Shown here: positions 58,149 through 64,000 of the stretch, in pieces
Layout of the letters: every line of letters begins with the position of its first letter
Position numbering within the stretch: position 1 is the stretch's first letter
NCBI GenBank assembly: GCA_000952975.1
Contig: LM997412.1
Coordinates: 496,001 to 560,000, forward strand
Source of the DNA: Peptoniphilus sp. ING2-D1G
GTDB lineage: Bacteria; Bacillota; Clostridia; Tissierellales; Peptoniphilaceae
DNA length: 64,000 nucleotides
Direction of reading: 5' to 3'
The notes under the pieces: generated by a model
What the model saw: the letters and a program-made list of their open reading frames with translations, nothing else
The model's database searches: none
Told to the model about the DNA's origin: nothing
Translations under genes and position numbers: made by a program

Positions 58149-58580
58149 ATGATAAATGTTTCTAAGATAAAAAAAGGCATAGTACTCGATCATATAGAAT
58201 GTGGCAGAGGCCATGTTTTATATAACGCATTGAAGCTTGCAGAGGTTGAGGATCCTGTTGTATTGATGCAAAATATAAATTCCACATCCATGGGAAAGAA
58301 AGATTTAATAAAAATTGAAACAGACTTCAATCCCGACTTTACAGTTTTGGGACTTATTGCACCCCATACGACGGTTAACTTCATAGAGGATGGGAACAGG
58401 GTTAAAAAACTTAGAATGGAATTACCTAAGAAAGTTCAAGGTATAATGAAATGCGGTAATCCAAGATGTATTTCCAACATTGAAAAGGTGGAATCTCATA
58501 TATTTACACTTGTAAATGAAGAAACAAAGGAATACAATTGCGAATACTGTGATTCCTTGACGACATATGAGGAAGAATAA
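58149..58580 (+). CDS. pyrI: Aspartate carbamoyltransferase, regulatory subunit
   Basis: This 143-residue protein binds nucleotides and holds catalytic trimers together. The N-terminal allosteric domain (VSKIKKGIVLDHIECGRG) and C-terminal zinc domain with four cysteines (CGNPRC and CEYC) are both intact. It predicts an allosteric ATCase of the E. coli type. Confidence 0.95.
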   Translation: MINVSKIKKGIVLDHIECGRGHVLYNALKLAEVEDPVVLMQNINSTSMGKKDLIKIETDFNPDFTVLGLIAPHTTVNFIEDGNRVKKLRMELPKKVQGIMKCGNPRCISNIEKVESHIFTLVNEETKEYNCEYCDSLTTYEEE

Positions 58581-59281
58581 TGAGTAAAGTGATTTGGAAT
58601 AAGGACATTGACGGACATAATTTTTTGATAAAAGTCGATAGAACTGCAGATGTCCTACCTGGACAGTTTTTTATGTTAAGAGCGTGGGATAAGTATCCTA
58701 CACTTTCACGCCCGCTTAGCATTTATGATGTGCAAGAGGATGGACTTGTATTTTTAATAGAAAAAGTAGGAGTTGGGACAGGCATACTTTCAAAATTATG
58801 TCCGGGAGATGAAATAAATGTTTTCGGACCCTATGGAAATGGATTTAATTATGAAAATATAAAGGAAATTTCATTGATTGGAGGCGGTGTAGGAGCTGCT
58901 CCCTTTTATTATTTATCAAAAAAAATAAAAGAACACAATAAAGACGGCATCATAGATTTGTACTTGGGAGAAAGAGAAGGTCAAGAACTGGAGAAATGTT
59001 TTTTGGATTTAGATGTAAATTTCAAGTACAAAAAGGGCGGTCTTATAACAGATATCATAAGTTATGACAAAAAACTCATATACACATGCGGTCCTGATGT
59101 TATGATGTATGCCATAAGGGATGAGGCTTTAAAGAGAGGTATAGATATTTATTTATCTCTGGACAAGAGAATGGGGTGCGGAGTAGGAGCTTGTCTATCC
59201 TGTACTTGCGATACTAAGTATGGTAGGGTTAGATCCTGTAAAGAAGGTCCTGTTTTTAAAGGAAGTGATTTGATTGAATAG
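58580..59281 (+). CDS. pyrK: Dihydroorotate dehydrogenase electron-transfer subunit
   Basis: This 233-residue flavoprotein carries FAD and a 2Fe-2S cluster and passes electrons from PyrD to NAD. Visible are the FAD motif RPLSIYD, the nucleotide loop IGGGVGAAPFYYL, and the cluster cysteines in MGCGVGACLSCTC plus a later Cys. The ATG overlaps the pyrI stop (TAATG). Confidence 0.93.
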   Translation: MSKVIWNKDIDGHNFLIKVDRTADVLPGQFFMLRAWDKYPTLSRPLSIYDVQEDGLVFLIEKVGVGTGILSKLCPGDEINVFGPYGNGFNYENIKEISLIGGGVGAAPFYYLSKKIKEHNKDGIIDLYLGEREGQELEKCFLDLDVNFKYKKGGLITDIISYDKKLIYTCGPDVMMYAIRDEALKRGIDIYLSLDKRMGCGVGACLSCTCDTKYGRVRSCKEGPVFKGSDLIE

Positions 59282-60176
59282 ACTTAAAACCAATGTGCTG
59301 GGTGTAGAATTCAAAAGCCCTATAATTGCGGCATCGGGGACCTATGGTTTTGGAGAAGAATATAAAAGCTATTATGACCCTTCTATATTGGGAGGAATTT
59401 CTTCCAAGGGTTTAACGCTTAATGCAAAGCCGGGCAATGAAGGAGTGAGAATTTGGGAAACACCCAGTGGAATTTTAAATTCCATAGGACTTGAAAATCT
59501 CGGAGTTGAATATTTTTGCAAAAATATATTACAGGATATGAATCAACTTGGAACTAATATTTTGGTAAACCTCGGGGGAAACACCATAGATGAATACCTA
59601 AAGGCTGTGGAAATGTTAAACGAATATGATTTTTTCGCAATTGAACTCAACATCTCCTGTCCAAATGTAAAAGAGGGAGGAATGGCCTTTGGTATTGAGG
59701 CTGAAACCTCTGCTGAGGTAACCGGAAAGGTTAGAAGTGTGACAGATAAAAATTTGATAGTAAAACTTTCACCCAATGCAAGAGATATAGTGGAGAATGC
59801 CATGGCTGTTGAAGAAGCCGGAGCCGATGGACTATCTCTTGTAAATACGTTTCTTGGGATGGCAGTGAATTTAAATACGGGAAAACCCGTTTTTGAGAAT
59901 GTATATGCCGGACTTTCGGGTCCCGCTATCAAACCCATAGCCCTCAGAATGGTGCATCAGGTTTGCAAAAATGTAAATATTCCCGTCATAGGAATGGGAG
60001 GAATAACTACCGGCACTGATGTCATAGAGTTCATCATGGCAGGAGCGAGTTTAGTGGAAGTGGGAACTGCAAATTTCATGAATCCAATGGCAATGAAAAA
60101 TATTATTGATGAAGTTGAAGAATATTTACAAATGAAAAATACTACAATAGATGAAATTTGGAGAACTTTAATTTAA
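59274..60176 (+). CDS. pyrD: Dihydroorotate dehydrogenase, NAD-dependent catalytic subunit (PyrD1B)
   Basis: This 300-residue FMN enzyme oxidises dihydroorotate. It has SPIIAASGTYGFGEEY, NISCPNVKEGG with the active-site Cys, and VIGMGGITTGTDVIEF. The start is TTG at 59274, overlapping the pyrK end. It is the last pyr gene; pyrC, pyrE and pyrF are not here. Confidence 0.95.
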   Translation: MNRLKTNVLGVEFKSPIIAASGTYGFGEEYKSYYDPSILGGISSKGLTLNAKPGNEGVRIWETPSGILNSIGLENLGVEYFCKNILQDMNQLGTNILVNLGGNTIDEYLKAVEMLNEYDFFAIELNISCPNVKEGGMAFGIEAETSAEVTGKVRSVTDKNLIVKLSPNARDIVENAMAVEEAGADGLSLVNTFLGMAVNLNTGKPVFENVYAGLSGPAIKPIALRMVHQVCKNVNIPVIGMGGITTGTDVIEFIMAGASLVEVGTANFMNPMAMKNIIDEVEEYLQMKNTTIDEIWRTLI

Positions 60177-60273
60177 TCTTATTATTTCTACTTTATAAAA
60201 GTTATAAAGTGATGTATAATAAAAATGCATTAAAATATTTTTTCATATGAATAAAGTAAAGAGGGTTAAGATT

Positions 60274-61221
60274 TTGAGTTTTTCATCACTTGTAAAAATG
60301 GAACTTGCCAAAACCCCTGTTAAAGGCAATTGTGATGTCATAGCGGAATTAGCGGGTTTTGTTCCCATGTGCGGCTCTTTAAAATTCGTTCGTGACGGAA
60401 TGATACTTGGTTTCAGTACTGAGAGTGCTCCTGTGGCAAGAAGGTTGTTCACTTTTTTGAAAAGATATTATTCTGATGATGTGAATGTAAAATTTTCAAG
60501 ATCCAAGCAACTTAAAAAGAACAATATATATTGCATAGTTCTTGAAAATGAAAGTGAGACAAAATTGCTACTTGACGATATAGATTATCTGAGAGGTGCA
60601 AACGTATTTATGCCTAATTATGCACCCTCTAAAATATTAAAAGACACTTGCTGTAAAAAATCCTATGTCAGAGGAAGTTTTTTAGGAGCTGGATCTATCT
60701 CGGATCCTAAGAAATATTATCATATTGAATTTGTATGTAATAATGAAACTCACAGCAGGTTTTTAAGTGAGCTGATAAACAGTTTTGGATTTAAGTCCAA
60801 AATAATAATCCGAAAAGAAAATTATATAGTGTATTTAAAGGAAGCAGAACAAATTTCCGATTTACTTAGTTTTATGGGTGCGCATAAATCCACCCTTGAA
60901 TTTGAAAGTGTAAGGGTCTTTAAAGATGTAAACAATCAAGTGAACAGGATTGTAAATTTGGAAAGTGCCAATTTAAATAAAATTATAGATGCGCGTCTAA
61001 GACAATTAAAGGATATAAAATATATAGACAAGCATTTGGGAATTGATAAATTACCCAAGAATTTGCAGGAAATTGCTTTACTTAGAATGAAGGATGAATC
61101 ATTAAGCCTCAAAGAATTAGGAGCTAAGCTTAATCCGCCCATAGGCAAGTCGGGCGTAAATCACAGATTTGCAAAAATTAAAGAAATTGCTGATAAATTA
61201 AGGAGTGAAAGTCATGGTTGA
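60274..61221 (+). CDS. whiA: WhiA-family regulator
   Basis: This 315-residue protein has the LAGLIDADG-like N-domain (SYVRGSFLGAGSISDPKK) and C-terminal HTH (LSLKELGAKLNPPIGKSGVNHRF). The family starts MSFSS, matching TTG at 60274 with AGAGGG upstream; an ATG nine codons earlier is less likely. In Bacillus, WhiA influences division and chromosome segregation. It leads HPr and dnaE. Confidence 0.93.
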   Translation: MSFSSLVKMELAKTPVKGNCDVIAELAGFVPMCGSLKFVRDGMILGFSTESAPVARRLFTFLKRYYSDDVNVKFSRSKQLKKNNIYCIVLENESETKLLLDDIDYLRGANVFMPNYAPSKILKDTCCKKSYVRGSFLGAGSISDPKKYYHIEFVCNNETHSRFLSELINSFGFKSKIIIRKENYIVYLKEAEQISDLLSFMGAHKSTLEFESVRVFKDVNNQVNRIVNLESANLNKIIDARLRQLKDIKYIDKHLGIDKLPKNLQEIALLRMKDESLSLKELGAKLNPPIGKSGVNHRFAKIKEIADKLRSESHG

Positions 61222-61477
61222 GAAGACAATTACATTAAAGAATGAAGATGGATTACATGCAAGAGCAGCAGCACTATTTGTAAGGTGTGCAAATAGATTT
61301 CATTCAGAAATTACAATTACGGCTCATGAAGAGAGCGTTAATGGTAAGAGCATCATCGGTATTATGTCTCTTGGCGCAAAAAATAAAGAAGAAATCAGCA
61401 TAAGAGCTCACGGTTCAGATGAGACTGAAGCAATTGACAAATTGATTTCGTTGGTAGAAAATAATTTCATAGAATAA
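61214..61477 (+). CDS. ptsH: HPr-family phosphocarrier protein
   Basis: This 87-residue protein has the active His in NEDGLHARAAA (residue about 15) and the regulatory Ser region SVNGKSIIGIMSLGA. It could serve sugar PTS transport or, like Crh, regulation. ATG at 61214 follows AGGAGTGAAAGTC and overlaps the end of whiA. Confidence 0.93.
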   Translation: MVEKTITLKNEDGLHARAAALFVRCANRFHSEITITAHEESVNGKSIIGIMSLGAKNKEEISIRAHGSDETEAIDKLISLVENNFIE

Positions 61478-61551
61478 ATAACAAAGAGTTTTAATTTTAT
61501 TAAAGCTCTTTCTTTATATAGTATTAATGATTTTAATGATTGGATGATATT

Positions 61552-64000
61552 TTGAATAATTTTGTTAATTTGCATGTGCATAGCGAGTATTCTTTACTTG
61601 ACGGCTCTGCGAGAATAAAGGAAATAGCAAAGAAAACCAAGGAACTTAATATGAATAGCATCGCCCTTACCGATCACGGAAATATGTATGGAACCATAGC
61701 CTTTTATAAGGCTTGCAAAGAAGAGGGGATAAAGCCCATAATCGGATGCGAGGTATATATAAGTGACAGAGATTATCAAAAATTCGATAAGGATATGGCA
61801 AGATACCATTTGATTTTGCTTGCAGAAAACAACGAAGGATATCAAAATCTCATGAAAATAGTTTCAGAGGGATTTGTGCATGGATACTATTACAAGCCCA
61901 GAGTGGATAAAGAGATTTTAAGAAAGTACAGAAAAGGAATTATTGCCACATCTGCTTGTCTTGCAGGAGAAGTGCAAAGAAAATTGAATTACAATGACTA
62001 TGAAGGAGCAAAAAAAGCAGCTCTTGAATATGTTGATATATTCGGAAAAAACAATTTTTTTCTGGAACTTCAGGATCATGGAATATTTGAACAAAAACAA
62101 GTAAATAAACAACTGGAAATACTATCAAAGGAGTTGAACATAGACCTAATCGCAACAAATGATGTCCATTATTTAAATAAAAGTGATTCCTATGCCCATG
62201 ATGTACTTCTTTGCGTTCAAACAGGCACAACCATAAATGATGAAAACAGAATGAAATTTCAAACAGATGAATTTTATTTAAAGGGCTATGATGAAATGTA
62301 TAAAATTTTTCCCAACAATGAAGACGCTCTGGAAAATACACAAAGAATCGCCGACAGGTGCAATGTCGAAATTGAATTTCACAACCTTCACCTGCCTCAT
62401 TTTGAAGTACCCGAGGGCTATACAAACGAGTCTTATTTGAGACATTTAGTTGAAGAGGGAATTGCCCAAAGATATAAAATTATAGATGAAGAGATAAAAT
62501 TACGCGTGGAATATGAATTGGATACCATCATTAAAATGGGATATACGGATTATTTTTTGATAGTGTGGGATTTTATAAGGTATGCAAAGAGCAAAAATAT
62601 AATGGTGGGGCCGGGAAGAGGTTCAGCTGCAGGTTCAATTGTATCTTACGCTTTGAGAATAACCGATGTTGATCCGATAAAATTCTCTCTTCTCTTTGAA
62701 AGATTTTTAAATCCTGAAAGAGTTTCCATGCCGGATATAGATATAGATTTTTGTTATGAGCGAAGAGAAGAAGTAATAGATTATGTAATAGATAAATACG
62801 GCAAAGAGAATGTGGCTCAGATAGTCACTTTCGGTACTCTGGGAGCCAGAGGAGCCATAAGAGATATAGGAAGAGCTTTGGATATCAGCTATGGAAAAGT
62901 GGATTATATTGCAAAGTTAGTACCTAACGAACTAAACATGACAATTGCAAAGGCCCTTGAAATAAACCCAACACTTAAAAAGGAATACAGCGAAAACGAA
63001 GACATACACACACTGATTGATACTGCATTAAAAGTTGAAGGTCTTCCACGACATACATCTACCCACGCTGCAGGTGTAGTCATATCCAAAGATGCTATAA
63101 CCAATTATGTTCCTCTCACGAGAAATGGAGAAATAATAGCTACTCAATTCAATATGACTGAGCTTGAAGAGTTGGGGCTGTTAAAGATGGATTTCTTAGG
63201 GCTTAGAACATTGACGGTTATACGAGACACCCTGTTTTTAATAAAGAAAAATCACAATGTGGATATCGACCTCTCAAATATGACATTAGATGATGCAAAT
63301 GTCCTTGAAATGTTCGCCAATGCGGAAACCTTGGGAGTATTTCAATTTGAATCATCGGGGATGAGAGCTTTTTTAAAGGAATTAAAACCCGATGCCTTTG
63401 AAGATTTGGTAGCGGCAAATGCATTGTTCCGACCGGGTCCTATGAATCAGATACCTAAATTCATAGAATCAAAACACAATCCTGAAAAAATAAGCTACAT
63501 TCATCCGGCACTTGAAGATATTTTATCCAGCACCTATGGATGTATAGTTTACCAAGAACAAGTTATGCAGATAGTACAAAAGATCGGAGGGTATTCCCTT
63601 GGAAGAGCGGATCTCGTAAGACGTGCAATGTCCAAGAAAAAGATGTCTGTGATGGAAGAGGAAAGGCAGAACTTCATATATGGAAAGGTTGAAGATGGAG
63701 AAAAAATTTGTTGTGGTGCCATTGAAAACGGAGTAGATGAAAAAAGTGCAAATAAAATTTATGACTTAATGATAGATTTCGCCAACTATGCCTTTAACAA
63801 ATCCCACTCAGTAGCATATTCAGTAGTAGCATATTGGACGGCATATTTAAAATATTATTATCCTACGGAATTCATGGCTGCACAGATCTCATCTCACATG
63901 GGCAATATGAACCAAGTCGCTTTATATATAGAGGAATGCACGAGGTTGGGAATAGAAATTTTGCCACCTGATATAAATAAAAGCTACAAAAAATTTGCTG
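61552..64000 (+). CDS. dnaE: DNA polymerase III alpha subunit DnaE (3' truncated by window)
   Basis: About 816 of the usual roughly 1150 residues are visible. The PHP domain opens with VNLHVHSEYSLLDG; catalytic aspartates lie in MPDIDIDF (near residue 394); MVGPGRGSAAGS and LPRHTSTHAAG are palm/fingers motifs. A start at TTG 61552 is required to keep the PHP motif and has a weak GGATGAT site. This is the DnaE type, not PolC. The frame runs open to the right edge. Confidence 0.93.
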   Translation, partial: MNNFVNLHVHSEYSLLDGSARIKEIAKKTKELNMNSIALTDHGNMYGTIAFYKACKEEGIKPIIGCEVYISDRDYQKFDKDMARYHLILLAENNEGYQNLMKIVSEGFVHGYYYKPRVDKEILRKYRKGIIATSACLAGEVQRKLNYNDYEGAKKAALEYVDIFGKNNFFLELQDHGIFEQKQVNKQLEILSKELNIDLIATNDVHYLNKSDSYAHDVLLCVQTGTTINDENRMKFQTDEFYLKGYDEMYKIFPNNEDALENTQRIADRCNVEIEFHNLHLPHFEVPEGYTNESYLRHLVEEGIAQRYKIIDEEIKLRVEYELDTIIKMGYTDYFLIVWDFIRYAKSKNIMVGPGRGSAAGSIVSYALRITDVDPIKFSLLFERFLNPERVSMPDIDIDFCYERREEVIDYVIDKYGKENVAQIVTFGTLGARGAIRDIGRALDISYGKVDYIAKLVPNELNMTIAKALEINPTLKKEYSENEDIHTLIDTALKVEGLPRHTSTHAAGVVISKDAITNYVPLTRNGEIIATQFNMTELEELGLLKMDFLGLRTLTVIRDTLFLIKKNHNVDIDLSNMTLDDANVLEMFANAETLGVFQFESSGMRAFLKELKPDAFEDLVAANALFRPGPMNQIPKFIESKHNPEKISYIHPALEDILSSTYGCIVYQEQVMQIVQKIGGYSLGRADLVRRAMSKKKMSVMEEERQNFIYGKVEDGEKICCGAIENGVDEKSANKIYDLMIDFANYAFNKSHSVAYSVVAYWTAYLKYYYPTEFMAAQISSHMGNMNQVALYIEECTRLGIEILPPDINKSYKKFA

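Overview
The window is AT-rich chromosomal DNA from a low-GC Gram-positive bacterium, most likely an anaerobic member of the Clostridia/Tissierellia (the Peptoniphilaceae group is a plausible home, but I infer this from gene content and cannot place the 16S gene without a search). Pointers are the type III glutamine synthetase, the stand-alone carboxyltransferase subunit, diaminopimelate dehydrogenase, FAD-dependent thymidylate synthase, pyrB with pyrI, the ribosomal L10 leader, the whiA-HPr-dnaE order and many TTG starts.

Region by region. 1-10.5 kb: an ABC importer operon (binding lipoprotein, permease, ATPase), convergent brnQ, oadA-type carboxyltransferase, an EF-G-like GTPase, a four-unit tandem repeat array, then a YeiH-type transporter divergent from a LysR regulator. 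10.5-18.3 kb: a large secreted BIG2/tyrosine-rich protein, a D-2-hydroxyacid dehydrogenase, ispE, a cysteine-free glutamate-racemase-like protein, a zinicin metalloprotease, a membrane J-domain protein, two proline tRNAs and queH. 18.3-27.7 kb: aspartate-family amino acid genes: asd, hom, a dehydrogenase, rpiB, a secreted GH26-like hydrolase, then a lysine-riboswitch-controlled lysC-dapA-dapB-ddh operon for meso-diaminopimelate. 27.7-31 kb: a second tandem array of hairpin repeats, a decayed membrane gene with a 38-bp palindrome in front of it, and fetAB.

31-44 kb: housekeeping genes: glnN-pyrG, a Nudix hydrolase, cysS-mrnC-thyX-rlmB-yacP, nadK, a structured non-coding RNA of about 175 nt, a YtxH protein with a DUF948-like partner, a lipid kinase and two regulators. 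44.1-50.6 kb: a complete rRNA operon (two promoters, 16S, tRNA-Ile, 23S, 5S) followed by fifteen tRNA genes. 50.9-56.8 kb: rpmG-secE-nusG-rplK-rplA, then peroxiredoxin and glpK interrupt the usual order before rplJ-rplL under an L10 leader; rpoBC does not follow. 57-64 kb: pyrB-pyrI-pyrK-pyrD, whiA, HPr and the 5' part of dnaE, cut by the window edge.

Most of the window is core metabolism and translation. The least explained material is non-coding or decayed: a family of 9-bp-stem hairpin repeats (18 copies by eye, two tandem arrays), the structured RNA before the YtxH gene, a frameshifted holin-toxin-like micro-ORF, leader hairpins, and a racemase homologue without catalytic cysteines. I found no CRISPR array, no intact transposase and no prophage.
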